Shown here piece after piece: positions 10,226 through 19,739 of a stretch of DNA of 46,735 bases. Source of the stretch: CAWFFV01 sp963814985 (lineage in GTDB: Bacteria > Chloroflexota > Ktedonobacteria > Ktedonobacterales > Ktedonobacteraceae); the NCBI GenBank assembly GCA_963814985.1, contig CAWFFV010000005.1:1-46735 (forward strand). The letters run 5' to 3'. Each line of letters opens with the position of its first letter. The first letter of the stretch is position 1. The position numbers and the translations under genes are program-made. The notes below the pieces were generated by a model. That model did no database searches. It was not told the origin of the DNA and was given only the letters and a program-made list of their open reading frames with translations.

Positions 10226-11262
10226 CTATGCGAGATATTTCTCCAGCAGGCTCATTTGCGGCTTATCCTTTCCCGCAACAGGTTCAATAGACAAAATGTC
10301 TGAATATCCGGGTCCCCCAGCCCAGGTAGCAACCAAAAACAGAACTGTTCTTCATATAATCTAGAGCATACTGTAATGCCTTGAGCCAATTTTCATCCGG
10401 AGGGACCCCAAATTCCCCAACAAAACATTTGTTCTTCGTCTGCCGACACCATTGTACAAAAGGTGTGAGACTCCCTATGACCAGATCTTTAGCCGCAACT
10501 GAGTTTGCCGGTGGAATATCAGGATCATAGACCCCCGAGGCGTCTTTGTCCCAGTAAGAATGGGATTCGAAAACAACTTGGTGTGTCGGCGTATCTTGGA
10601 TTTGTGCTGCCTGATCTGCATTCCAACGGCTGCTAGGATCCAGTTATCCTCTGGTACGAAGATGAGGTGTGCATGATCGACAGAGCTAATAACTTTGATC
10701 ACGGGATTCACCTGCTTCGGCCAAATGCCTAAGAAACCAGGGACATTGTTTGGCTCATTAGCCATGCCAAAGCCGCATATTCCTGGAATATTGTCCTGGA
10801 TGAGTCGTCCAGCAAATTTCTTCCAAAAATTTGCCAGGTCATCAGGATTTATACCAGTATTTCCAAAGTTCAAATCATTGTAAGTACTTCTCTGATGAAG
10901 ATCGATAATAACCTGCATTTTCTGCTGATTTGCCTGATTTACAAAAACCTCAACCCATTTAAGCTCGTCTTCATCCAATAGGCCGCCCAATTCTGGCTGA
11001 AGCTTATCCCAACGGACTTCCAGGCGGATGAGCTTTACTCCTTTTGAGTTATAATAACTTAGCTCATCGACTGTTGGCCTGCTATAATCACTGCCAACGC
11101 CTTCCGCCCCGGACAAAGTCACACTAAACTGCTGGTAGCATGCCGTCTGGCTCCGGCTGTGAGTAGAATATTCCCCGAAGCTGAAGAAGACGAATTACAG
11201 CCTACAAGCAGTACGACAAAAAACAATAGTACCAAAGAACAGCGCTGCTTCCAGTTACACAT
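10226..11262 (-). pseudogene. Lipoprotein cellulase-type glycoside hydrolase (GH5), frameshifted
   Basis: ATG 11262 follows AAGGAG and opens a lipoprotein signal peptide with the lipobox LVGC. A frame change near 11125 leads to the (beta/alpha)8 domain: GVKLIRLEVRWDKLQPE, VIIDLHQR and the acid/base block ANEPNNVPG. A second frame change near 10640 is followed by RWNADQAAQ, HSYWDKDASG and the nucleophile block FVGEFGVP. A third near 10340 restores the typical end ATWAGGPGYSDILSIEP and PQMSLLEKYLA. All conserved GH5 blocks survive, so the ancestor was a full cell-surface endoglucanase-like enzyme and decay is recent. The substrate (cellulose or another beta-glucan) is inferred from the family. 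Confidence 0.85.
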
Positions 11263-11468
11263 GGGAGTCTCCTTCTTTCCTTCCTCATGAATCAAATAGA
11301 TGCTCCGGCTTGGATGGGCAAAAACAAAGATTCTCTTCTACGTGCTGCCGACGAAATGAGTTCTCTCGCCAGCGCGACAATGGGTGGTTCCTACGTACAT
11401 CCCGATCAGTCTCATCATCTGGCTCTTGGGCACAAGATGCGAACGATCTCTCTGTCGGAGCGTCCATT

Positions 11469-11520
11469 CCTATTGTACTTTTTCATCCTGGGTGGTGTCA
11501 CCCTACATGAGCGTCTCTTG
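11469..11520 (+). repeat. Short dispersed repeat with GGGTG-GTGT-CACCC hairpin, copy 1
   Basis: About 50 bases containing TTTTTCATCCTGGGTGGTG and TCACCCTACATGAGCGTCTC recur in the opposite orientation at 15856-15907 with few changes. The core folds into a small hairpin. It belongs to no recognised gene. Confidence 0.6.
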
Positions 11521-11598
11521 CAGTAGCGCGAGGAGAAAGACGAAGCACCAGCGCAAGAAGAAAGAGATCTCGTGAAAGGCTCAGTACCAATCCAGGGA

Positions 11599-11770
11599 GT
11601 TTGCCTTTGTGAGCATGGCACAAGGAGACTGAGATAAGCTCATGTATTGTCGTCAGGCGAAAGACTCCTCATGATGGTAACCCGCAAGGGGCTTCATCCT
11701 CATTTTTGGCGACAAGTGACGCAGCCAGATGGTGTCTCATTCTCCTTGTGCCATGCTCACAAAGGCAAAC
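11599..11770. repeat. Perfect 30-bp inverted repeat next to the ISL3 transposase
   Basis: GTTTGCCTTTGTGAGCATGG continues for 30 bases at 11599-11628, and its exact complement is at 11741-11770, eight bases past the transposase stop. The 112-base spacer contains no open frame. It may be the end region of the ISL3 element or a separate palindromic insertion. Confidence 0.7.
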
Positions 11771-11778
11771 ACCTGCAA

Positions 11779-13427
11779 TCAAGCCGCATGGAGCAAGCGT
11801 TGCCGTAACAGAGGAAGTTTGGCACGACCATACATGGATCGCTTGACCAATTTGAGCTTCTGGACCTGGGCCTCGACGGGCCCATTGCTGTAAGAGAGCG
11901 TCAAGCCGGCAACGACAGCATCCTTGTCCTTGAGCAAGCCCTGTGCAAAACGACCCAGTTCAGGGATATGACTGCCTTCAACGGCCGAGAGCCACGCCTC
12001 AAAATCCTGACCACGACGCTTGCGAAGCATCGTCAAGAATTGTTGGGTCAGGACATAGGTGGTTCGTGCGGTCTCGCTGTGCTGGCAGATCAGGTCCAGT
12101 TCTGCTTGTTCTTTCGTGGTGAGGTGCTCAGGATCATGGATGAATAACCACGTGGCATTGTTTGCAGAGAAGCGTTCTGCCGCTGTTGCAGGAGCAAGTA
12201 TGATCTTCTCTGGGTCATCACGAAGTGCCTGCACAAAGCGTTGGACAATCCGGACCGTGCCAGAGAAGCCTTGCGCCCGAATTTCTTCATACAGTTGCTT
12301 GCCTTCATGAATTCCCTCTTGCCACCGTTGCAAGACATAGGCGGCATACGGATCAAAGATGCTGCGACGCCGGAACTGGCGCTCATTGGTGGGCGCTGCT
12401 CCCCGTTTGAGCCAATTGCGTACCGCTTTTTCAGACATCCCCATCCGCTTTGCCACCTCTCTTTGTGTCAACCCCTGTGTGCGCAGGGTCGTCATCTGCT
12501 GATAGCGATCATCACGACTGGCTTGACGTGCCTGATGGGCTTTCTTCACCTGAGCAGGGTGCGCTGCTGCCATGTGGCTGCCGTTGGGAAGCGGACGAGT
12601 GCAGCTCTTCTTCTGCCTTCTCCAACTGAGGCAGAGGAGCTTCTCCCTGGCGAATTTCCGCGCGGCAGTGCCCAAGGATCTCCCGGAGCACCTCTGAGAG
12701 GTTTTTCACCAGATGGAAACGATCCACCACCTGCTGCGCTTGCGGTGCACCCAACGTCGCTGCTTTGGCAAACTCTTTGCCACGATCTCTGCTGACAATG
12801 TCAATCTCAGGATGCTTCAGAAGCCAGGCTTCGACGGTCGCGCTTTCTCGATCGGCAAGCACATCAATAATTGTTCTTCGCTCCAGATCGACGAGAATGG
12901 TTCCATAGTTAAAACGCTTCTTCCAGGCGAAGTCATCGACCCCAAGCACCCGAACCGCTCGTGTTGATGGGAGCAGGCAACTGCATGAGATGGCGTAATA
13001 AGGTGGACGGGGTGGTGGCGATGCCTGTTCGCTCGGCCTGTCGCGTGCCCATTTGCCCACCTGCCACCAATCCAAGGGCTTGTACGAGCGCGATGAGCCG
13101 TGGGGTCATGCGTCCATAGGACTCGACCAGCCCTGGAAGGCGCTCGGTGAAAATTTTGTGCGAGCAGCTCGGGGTGCTACAGACAAATTTGCGCACCGTG
13201 AGCATCAGGAGCACGTTGCGACCCGCACAAGGCAAATCGGCAACCGTCCGCTCGTAGTTCCCATGGATGCGAGCCGAGGGCTGATGGCACTCTGGACATG
13301 GCATGCTTGGGGCATGACACGCCACGCGAATGACGAGTTCGGTGGCACTGGGATGAACGGAGTGATCGTGATTCCGGCGGGCAGGTGCAAGATGGAGAGA
13401 CAGCAGAGCTGTCTCTCTGGGTTCCAT
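11779..13427 (-). pseudogene. ISL3-family transposase with internal helix-turn-helix region, two frameshifts
   Basis: The N-terminus (ATG 13427) has the ISL3 zinc finger (CPECHQPS ... CSTPSCSHK) and GLVESYGRMTPRL. After a frame change near 12940 comes the catalytic domain: VLGVDDFAWKK (first Asp), VSRDRGKEFAKAA (second Asp) and VVDRFHLVKNL. A second change near 12600 leads to a helix-turn-helix stretch (GLTQREVAKRMGMSEKAVR), then LSYSNGPVEAQVQKLKLVKR (catalytic Glu) and YGRAKLPLLRQR at the end. The order and spacing match the long ISL3 transposases of actinobacteria and Chloroflexota. The two frameshifts should inactivate it. Element ends were not identified with certainty. Confidence 0.88.
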
Positions 13428-13439
13428 TGATAGAAAACT

Positions 13440-14210
13440 CCTGATAGATACTCTTGCTGCTATTCTATCAGAAACCCAAGATCGGTATCAGCAAGCAGGC
13501 TCACTTATATTGGGGAAGGGCCATTCCTATTATCGTTCATCAGCTATCCTCCGATTTCTAACAATTCAGCAGTATCAATTGTGTCTGAAAGCATCCCAAT
13601 TGCAAGCTGGATACTTTTTGAGATATCGCTCATGCTTCTTCTCCCTTTTTGTTATTTTACCATCCCATGTTTTTAGAGTGCGGGAGTATCGTGCAACGTT
13701 ATCATTGGTTCGTATGAGTGAACCGGAAACGGACCGGAACGCGACCAGGAAGGCAGGAGAACAGGACCGGAAAAGAACCAGGAAGGTTTGCGGAAAAGTG
13801 GTCTGAACTTGTTTTCAGATGGAAAGAAACGCAAGAAAAGCCATGCCGAATTTGGTGGTGCAGAAAAGCGCTAGAAGAAGCTGGGAAGGTCCTTCAGGAG
13901 GAGGAAGAAGCGATGGCACTCTTGAAGAGTGTTGCGCCCATTACCATGGCATTCCATGTGTTTTGGTCGTCTCCTGCTACACCACAACAAAAAGAAGAAC
14001 ACAGACCTCCGAGCGAGTTTTGAGAGACAGGAATTGCAGAGAGAAGCCAAAAACCGGATGCACGTCTTGCATCTCAAAAAGATCGTGGTTTTGTGCTCAA
14101 ATTGCCTAGAACTCTATAGGGAGGAATTGTCTGTATTTTCGTCTGTCGGAGGCACCAGTCCCACTCCAGTGCTTTTGATATCCTTTGCATTTTGCCCTTG
14201 CTGTTTCTTC
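13440..14210. other. intergenic, no supported gene
   Basis: There are roughly 770 bases between the ISL3 gene and the repeat before the sensor kinase. Short open frames occur but none has a ribosome site, motif or convincing composition. A purine-rich stretch with repeated GACCGGAA / ACCAGGAAGG units lies at about 13720-13800. Confidence 0.5.
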
Positions 14211-14217
14211 TCATTGA

Positions 14218-14371
14218 TGGTATATCCATAAGTAACCAAACAAGACAGCCTGAAAAAGCTGGCAGGTTCGTCCCCTGTGCCTGTTGAGTCTCTCCAGGAA
14301 TCGGACGGAGTAGATTGAGCGGATCTGCTCTCTGGCGAGGGAGGGTGGTCTCCTACGCCTGTGAGTTGCTC
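14218..14371 (+). repeat. ~150-bp dispersed repeat with conserved hairpin, copy 1
   Basis: The stretch from GGTATATCCA through AAAAAGCTGGCAGGTTCGT and TCTGCTCTCTGGCGAGGGAG to GTGAGTTGCTCC matches the region 31413-31260 on the other strand. In both copies CTGGCG pairs with CGCCAG or CGCCTG around an inner GGAG...CTCC stem. The MITE at 14372 was inserted at its right end, about 110 bases before the sensor kinase start. Confidence 0.65.
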
Positions 14372-14503
14372 CTAGTACTACAGTGGTAAGTAAGCTCAAT
14401 AGCTCATCAGTTCCCTTCTCAAAGTGTGTAATACAATGGCCTGGGAAGTGCGTTGCGCCTCCTGCCACATAGGCTAAATTGCTAGTTACCACTGTAGTAC
14501 TAG
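14372..14503. mobile_element. 132-bp MITE with TACTACAGTGGTAA termini, copy 2
   Basis: Reverse-oriented twin of the element at 5418-5549: same length, same CTAG borders and near-identical interior. It sits 110 bases upstream of the response-regulator/kinase gene and could affect its promoter. Confidence 0.85.
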
Positions 14504-14613
14504 AAGGGATTATTAAGGAGCACCAGGGAACCATTCTGGTCGAAAGATGCTCTGGTGAAGGAGCCTCCTTCTTTGATCCAACTTCCTAATATATTCATAA
14601 GGTAGCTTGAAAT

Positions 14614-15816
14614 ATGAATGTTCCGTCTATCATCATTGTTGATGACGATCCATCTCTTCTCCAAGCGCTCCCTCAGGCATTATACCTCAGGATAGAGGGT
14701 ATCAAGATAGATACCTGCGAGTCAGCTTTAGAGGCTCTCACGTACTTGCAGGAGCGTGATTATGATGCCGTTGTCAGTGATATCAAGATGCCAGGTATGG
14801 ATGGATTAGCATTGCTGGCGAAGATTCAGGAACTCAGGCCGGAGACACCAACATTACTCATTACCGGTCATGGAGATCATCATCTGACGATCAGTGCCCT
14901 GCGCGGAGGTGCTTACGACTTTATCCAGAAACCGATTGATCGCGATTATTTTGTCGCAGCTTTGCGACGTGCTATTCAGACGCACCAGTTACGTCGCCAG
15001 GTGGTAGAGCAGCAACGTGAGCTAGAATTGCATGCCAAATCGCTCGAAAATATCGTGCAAGAGCGTACACGCGAACTTGCTAGAGCTAATGCGGCCAAGG
15101 ATGAATTTCTCAGTATCGCCTCACACGAACTCAAAACCCCACTGTCTAGTTTGAAGGCCATGACGCAATTGCTGCGGCGACGCCACGAACGCACTAATTC
15201 AGCGGAAGCGACCGATCTGGTTAGCATGGAGCGTTCTATCCGTCGAATGGAAATCCTCATTAATGATTTGCTCGACACTTCTCTGATCGAGACAGGAATG
15301 TTTTCTTTACGCTACACGCATTCTGATCCGGTGACGCTCTGTCAGCATATTCTCAAAGAGTATGCGTCAGCAATGTCTCCCTCTATTCTGTTTGAAGCTT
15401 ACCAGGAGCCACTTAAAGTTGAGATGGATGTTGATCGGATTGGTCAGGTTATCCTCAACCTGTTGTCAAATGCACGCAAGTATTCACCGAAGGAGTCACC
15501 CATCACCCTGAAGCTGACACGTACTGATGATGCCTGTATCATTGCTGTGTATGATAAAGGGGTAGGGATTCCAGAAGAGAAGCTTGCACACATTTTTGAC
15601 CGCTTCTACCGGGTTCCAGGCATTGAGGTCCAAACAGGCTCAAGTGTTGGCTTAGGATTAGGGTTATACATTTCGCAGAAAATTGTGGAGCGGCACGGCG
15701 GGCGCATCGAAGTCCATAGCGTCCCTGGAAATGGTAGTATCTTCTCTATCGTGCTTCCACTCTCTCCTCCCACCAGGATGGCGGAGAACAACCATGATGA
15801 TCTACAGGATGAGTAG
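14614..15816 (+). CDS. Response regulator receiver-histidine kinase hybrid
   Basis: A 400-residue cytoplasmic signalling protein with an N-terminal receiver. The receiver has acidic pocket D10-D12, phospho-acceptor D56 in SDIKMPGMDG, T84 and K106 in QKP. A coiled-coil linker (about 125-160) leads to a HisKA domain with H171 in SIASHELKTPL. The HATPase domain has NLLSNARKYS, YDKGVGIPEE, FDRFYR and GLGLGLYIS. There is no membrane segment, so it probably acts as an intermediate in a phosphorelay, with the receiver controlling the kinase. No dedicated output regulator is adjacent. AAGGTAG before ATG 14614 is a plausible ribosome site. A repeat and a MITE fill the upstream region. All catalytic motifs are intact. 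Confidence 0.95.
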   Translation: MNVPSIIIVDDDPSLLQALPQALYLRIEGIKIDTCESALEALTYLQERDYDAVVSDIKMPGMDGLALLAKIQELRPETPTLLITGHGDHHLTISALRGGAYDFIQKPIDRDYFVAALRRAIQTHQLRRQVVEQQRELELHAKSLENIVQERTRELARANAAKDEFLSIASHELKTPLSSLKAMTQLLRRRHERTNSAEATDLVSMERSIRRMEILINDLLDTSLIETGMFSLRYTHSDPVTLCQHILKEYASAMSPSILFEAYQEPLKVEMDVDRIGQVILNLLSNARKYSPKESPITLKLTRTDDACIIAVYDKGVGIPEEKLAHIFDRFYRVPGIEVQTGSSVGLGLGLYISQKIVERHGGRIEVHSVPGNGSIFSIVLPLSPPTRMAENNHDDLQDE

Positions 15817-15855
15817 GAGTCACAATCATGCCTGATTCTGATAGGATTACCATGA

Positions 15856-15907
15856 AGAGAGACTCTCATGTAGGGTGACACTACCCAAGATGAAAAGGTA
15901 CAATAGG
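15856..15907 (-). repeat. Short dispersed repeat with hairpin, copy 2
   Basis: Opposite-orientation copy of 11469-11520 (CATGTAGGGTGACACTACCC then AAGATGAAAAGGTACAATAG), 40 bases after the kinase stop. The GGGTG...CACCC core is conserved. Confidence 0.6.
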
Positions 15908-15956
15908 AGCGACCCAGAACCAGGATGCGCCCTAAACGTTGTGCATCTTTGAGCAT

Positions 15957-16187
15957 TCACGACCCGCTTGAGAGTATCGATAAGCCAAAGTTCTCCACTC
16001 TTTCTCTCACCTTCTGATCCAATATATCAGGATAAGTGAGATGAAAAATATATGTCCCGCTCCATTCCCAGCTTTCCTGTAACCCTGTTACTGTAACCCC
16101 CAATTCTTCAAATTCTTGTTTGAACTTCCCCCAGTTTCGAGGGAAAAAGGACGTGTCGTTCCTGCTTACATCTATTTTCAAAGACAT
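15957..16187 (-). CDS. Hypothetical small protein, 76 aa
   Basis: The reading frame encodes MSLKIDVSRNDTSFFPRN and continues with a charged middle and a mixed hydrophobic C-terminus, without membrane helices or cysteines. The composition looks like a real globular protein. A purine-rich GAGAGAGGGGG lies directly against the ATG, closer than usual for a ribosome site. No family was recognised. It is convergent with the sensor kinase and lies between two repeats. Confidence 0.4.
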   Translation of the reverse strand: MSLKIDVSRNDTSFFPRNWGKFKQEFEELGVTVTGLQESWEWSGTYIFHLTYPDILDQKVRERVENFGLSILSSGS

Positions 16188-16282
16188 CCCCCTCTCTCAT
16201 CATTGTCATCAACAAGCAGGATGGTCTGTTTCATCGCTTTCTTCTTTCAGCCGAAGAGAAATGTTTCATTGTTGGGATTTTG

Positions 16283-16356
16283 AGTACCCCACAAATTTTT
16301 ACAAAGAGAACTTCATGTCATCCTCCTCAGCACTGTGTAAAAACTTGTGGGGTACT
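16283..16356. repeat. 74-bp palindromic element (AGTACCCCACAA arms)
   Basis: AGTACCCCACAAATTTTTAC and its near-perfect complement TGTAAAAACTTGTGGGGTAC plus T border a 32-base loop. One mismatch in 21 paired bases. It looks like a miniature inverted-repeat element. Confidence 0.7.
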
Positions 16357-16363
16357 ATCAAGA

Positions 16364-16449
16364 ATTGATGTTGAGGCTTAGCGGTTTTATCCGAACTTCT
16401 AGAGCAGTTTCGAAAAGTGGGAGGTGAAATTTTAAGTCTCAACATCAAT
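16364..16449. repeat. 86-bp palindromic element (ATTGATGTTGAG arms)
   Basis: ATTGATGTTGAGGCTTA at the left and TAAGTCTCAACATCAAT at the right are inverted repeats with one mismatch. It lies only seven bases after the preceding palindromic element but has different arms, so it is a separate element. Confidence 0.7.
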
Positions 16450-16565
16450 GTAAAAATTTTATACCAAAATAGAATGAATAACGGCTTAGAAACACATTAA
16501 ATATCGCTGAAGATTTTTCTTATATAGATGAGTAATAACTTTAAACAGGTAGATTGCCATTCTGA

Positions 16566-18010
16566 GAGTGTAAACGGACGAAAAGAGAGAGGTGAAAAAA
16601 GAAGAGATAAATGAGGTGAAGAGGACATGTAAAGAAGGTAAGAAAGGAGAAAAAGAGTGTGAAGAGTAGAAAAGTAGGGAGAGACCTCAAATATCTGGTA
16701 AAAAAGAGGATCAGGGAAAAAGTCAAATAAGAGCAAAAGAAGAGAGTGTGGTCAAGAACAAGGAGGCCGTGGCAAGGTTTGAGCCAGGCCTCCTTGTTCA
16801 GTGTAAAGAGGCTTGAGAAGGGCATGGAGGGCAAGCCTCAATAAGCGAGAAAAAAAGAGCCTCATTATTGTTTGGCAGTCCGCAGTTCCCTCACTGATGA
16901 CGGGCGTCCCCCTTTAGAAGCTTCAGGGCTCAAATTGTATGACCGTCTCACTTCCATCAGCGCCTCCATCAATCGAGTCGCTGAAAAAAGGGGCTCCCTG
17001 TCCAGCTTCTCCGCTTGCAGAAGCTTCTGAACAAAGCTCTGCGAACCACAGGAACCGATTGGGAAACACTTGCCTGTGTCTATGGATGGGTGCATCAACT
17101 TGTTCAGGTGCTGGATGAGACAAAAGACCTCTCTGTTGAAGAGCGACAACTCGGTTTTCAGATCGTCTTGCTGCATATGCAGCAGCATTCCACTCAATTA
17201 AGCGGGATCTTCTCGCGAGCTCTTGCCCATTTCCTAAAGGTAACGCAGAGTTATGCCCCTCATCTCTTCTTTTGTTATCAAGTGCCTGATCTTCCGCGAA
17301 CCAACAATGACTTAGAACAGTTGTTTGGCCGTGTCCGTTTTCATGAGCGGCGAGCGACGGGACGACGTGGAGCACTTCCTGGTTTGGTTGTACATGGAGC
17401 GGTGCGCCTCCAGGCAGCATTCGCCACACGAATGCAAACGTTCACGGCTGATGATCTCGCTCCACATGATCTGCAAGCCTGGCGTGAGGTTCGCTCTCAA
17501 GTTGCTTTTCGGCAAGAGGCTCGTTGCAAACAATTCCGCTTTCGCAAAGATCCTGCTGCTTATCTTGCTCTGCTTGAACAACTCCTTCTCAAGCCAAGTT
17601 TACGGTCCTAGAAAAAAAGAGAGCAAGAGAAAACGGAAATTTTTGGCAGAATTATATGAGGTGAAAAGAGAGGAGATAGTTGAGTGCATGCGAGGAAAAG
17701 AGGTATTTCCTGAGAAAAGAGGGAGAAATGGAGAAATTACTGGAAGGAAAAGGGCAAATGATGAGGAGAAGATGAAGGAAGAAAAGAGTGAGCAAGATTG
17801 AGAGGCCTCAAATTGTATGAAAAATTGATTGTAGAATATCAGAATTATTGTCCGTGGATTGGACGGGTCTGACTGTGGTGTTGCCCAAGAGTTGGCCCTG
17901 GTAGAGAAGTGCTGGGTATGTCCTGAATGGCGCTACGATGCAATTTTGAATGGGTGGAGTGTCATCCAGTGCAGGTAGTGAAGATGGTGTTCTCAGAGCG
18001 AAAAAGTAGG
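16566..18010 (-). repeat. Purine-rich composite repeat, copy 1 (interrupted by transposase fragment)
   Basis: Positions 16566-16866 and 17612-17821 are extremely purine-rich on the plus strand. They match the complementary pyrimidine-rich block at 45030-45580 nearly base for base. Inside are two stems conserved in both copies: a 13-bp stem GAACAAGGAGGCC / GGCCTCCTTGTTC (16756-16799) and GAGGCTTG / CAAGCCTC (16808-16839). Positions 17822-18010 are an inverted copy of the repeat family that contains GCATGGATGAGTCACC. No protein-like frame is seen. The insertion of 16867-17611 is absent from the second copy. Confidence 0.8.
16867..17611 (+). pseudogene. 5'-truncated, frameshifted DDE-type transposase fragment
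   Basis: A reading frame from 16867 (SLTDDGRPPLEASGLKLYDR) changes near 17000 into LLNKALRTTGTDWETLACVY and runs to the TAG at 17609. DLPRTNNDLEQLFGRVRFHE followed by RRATGRRGA resembles the C-terminal catalytic block (TNNDLE with the acidic residue) of a poorly classified DDE transposase group. The upstream part with the first acidic residues is missing. It sits exactly where the homologous repeat at 45280 is continuous, so it arrived by insertion. No inverted ends were recognised. Confidence 0.65.
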
Positions 18011-18031
18011 GTTGCGGTGTGTGTCATGATA

Positions 18032-18313
18032 AGTTGTGAGTGGACTATAGAGACTCCGTTGGCGAATGGCATGACAGGGAGAAGATGCACACGAATTACC
18101 TGCTTTTCCACTTCTTTGCCTCTTTTGCTGGGGTGTGAGTTCTTCTCATAAACAAGGAATACAGAATAAAAGGGGATCTCAATGATTCAAAGGCGACTCT
18201 CTCTGCCCGTTTTGCTATTCGCCAACGGAGTCTTCTGACCCCCCAGTTTGGCAGGGTCATGCGGAGTGGTGCTCCAGCGGAGCATGACGTTTCTATATAG
18301 TCTCCTCACAACT
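18032..18313 (+). repeat. Nested palindromic repeat (GACTCCGTTGGCGAAT family), copy a
   Basis: Outer arms AGTTGTGAGTGGACTATA and TATAGTCTCCTCACAACT enclose inner arms AGACTCCGTTGGCGAAT / ATTCGCCAACGGAGTCT. Between the right inner and outer arms lies the GACCCCCCAGTTTGGCAGGG block with the TCATGC...GCATGA hairpin (18234-18292). Related copies: 21843, 26141, 27485 and 46507. Confidence 0.85.
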
Positions 18314-18317
18314 AATC

Positions 18318-18490
18318 ATAGAGGCACCAACTTCTCCCACTTTTTCTGCTCTGAGAAGACCTTCTTCACCACCTGCATGGATGAGTCACCAGAAGCCCTA
18401 CACCCCGCTCAAAATCGCATCGTAGCGCCATTCAGGAGCATTCTCAGCATTTCCCTACAGGGCTATGACTGTTGGGCTACGAGCCAGATT
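18318..18490 (+). repeat. Dispersed repeat with GCATGGATGAGTCACC core
   Basis: GCACCAACTTCTCCCACTTT, CTCTGAGAAGACCTTCTTCA, CCTGCATGGATGAGTCACC and TCAAAATCGCATCGTAGCGC recur in the same order after the palindromic repeats at 26360 and 27765, again at 28095, 44885 and 45578, and inverted at 17850-18010. It is non-coding. Confidence 0.75.
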
Positions 18491-18635
18491 TCCAGCCTGC
18501 CACGAACAACCAACACAACGCAGCCCATAACCGAAAGCAGAAATTTTCAACGATTTTTATATGTTCATACGTTGGAGGTTAGGGATATTAAGAACCTTTT
18601 CGGAAAATGTTTTCCCAGCGAAGTTCAAATTCATG

Positions 18636-18878
18636 AATATGAGGAATAAAGATGGCTTTCAGAGTCACAATAAAGCGAAGCCGTCGGATAAGGATGCGAA
18701 AATGACCTGGATAGTACAATGTCTGGGAATTCTATTGGCCGTGTGGTTTGTCGTTGGATCGATCTTGCTGATTGCCTGGTACAAATTTGCAATCATCAAT
18801 AATCGTCAAGGTGACAAAAGAGATGCCAAGCACAAGAGAGGGAAATCCGTTCAAAATCGCATCATAGCGCTATTCTAA
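18636..18878 (+). CDS. Hypothetical single-pass membrane protein, 80 aa
   Basis: The frame starts MNMRNKDGFQSHNKAKPS, has one strong membrane helix (QCLGILLAVWFVVGSILLIA) and ends in a basic tail. The last ten residues (SVQNRIIALF) are encoded by a fragment of the dispersed repeat otherwise seen at 18425 and 45615, so the natural C-terminus may have been replaced. A start at 18561 is also open. No good ribosome site is visible for either. Function unknown. Confidence 0.4.
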   Translation, partial: NMRNKDGFQSHNKAKPSDKDAKMTWIVQCLGILLAVWFVVGSILLIAWYKFAIINNRQGDKRDAKHKRGKSVQNRIIALF

Positions 18879-19028
18879 AGTATTCAGACAGCCCAGAGTG
18901 TTGTTTGCCCTTGAATGCTGATGAAATGAGATGAAATACAGAAAAGTCCTCATTTCTTGTCTTTTTATTCACTCAGAGGTAAGGTAATCCCATCATATTT
19001 TTTTCTCAGGTATTTAGGAAGGATATTT

Positions 19029-19631
19029 ATGCTAGATAAAATGCCATCTCCTAACGATGCTAAAACTGCTCTTCTTCAACAACTACGCAAAAGTTCTCAG
19101 ACCATTCAAGGTTTTCGCTCAAAATTGCTCGGACTCCTGCCTTTCCCATCCGGAACAAAAGCAGTAGAGAATCTGCGCAACTGGTATCAAAGGCGACAAA
19201 ATACCACTTCCACTCCCGTTGAAGAGACACGGACTCCAGAAGTGATACAGAACTCTGACGAGAGAATTGCAGCAGAAGTGACACTTCCAACTTCACTTCA
19301 AACAGACATGCCAGATATTGTTGAGAGAACGAGCGATTCTTCCACCATTCAAATTGAGGAGCAAATTCATACTCTTTCGACAAGACAAGAAATGATGGCT
19401 GATATGGGTGTCTCAAAACAAGCAGGCCAGGCAGATACCATTGAGCAAGCGAGGAACACTCCCCCAACTCAAACAGAGGAGCAGGTTGATACTCTCTCAA
19501 TTGTGCAAGAAATCACAACTGAGACGAATCTCCCAACAAAGAAGAAGAGAGCCACAAAGCGAACAAGCACGTCAGAAACAATTGAGCAAACCGGGAACAA
19601 TGGGATCGAGATACTCTCAAAATGGCACTGA
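19029..19631 (+). CDS. Hypothetical acidic, repetitive protein, 200 aa
   Basis: ATG 19029 follows AGGAAGGAT. The first 60 residues are basic and mixed (MLDKMPSPNDAKTALLQQLR). The rest is Thr/Glu/Gln-rich with two degenerate repeats around EEQIHTLSTRQE and EEQVDTLSIVQE, followed by a Lys/Arg-rich patch (PTKKKRATKRTST). No hydrophobic segment follows, so it is probably soluble and largely disordered. No family was recognised. It precedes the beta-propeller protein on the same strand by about 110 bases. Confidence 0.55.
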   Translation: MLDKMPSPNDAKTALLQQLRKSSQTIQGFRSKLLGLLPFPSGTKAVENLRNWYQRRQNTTSTPVEETRTPEVIQNSDERIAAEVTLPTSLQTDMPDIVERTSDSSTIQIEEQIHTLSTRQEMMADMGVSKQAGQADTIEQARNTPPTQTEEQVDTLSIVQEITTETNLPTKKKRATKRTSTSETIEQTGNNGIEILSKWH

Positions 19632-19739
19632 GAGGCCTGTAATACTGTGATTTACAAGTATTTAATGACATATATTTAGTATGGAACTTTCATATCTGAG
19701 ATAAAATAAAAAGCATAACAAAAGAAAAGGGGCTTTCTC

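Noticed and set aside
16497..16834. Hydrophobic Phe/Leu/Ser-rich frames complementary to the purine-rich tract
   Set aside because: They are a by-product of strand composition: any frame across pyrimidine-rich DNA encodes Phe, Leu, Ser and Pro.
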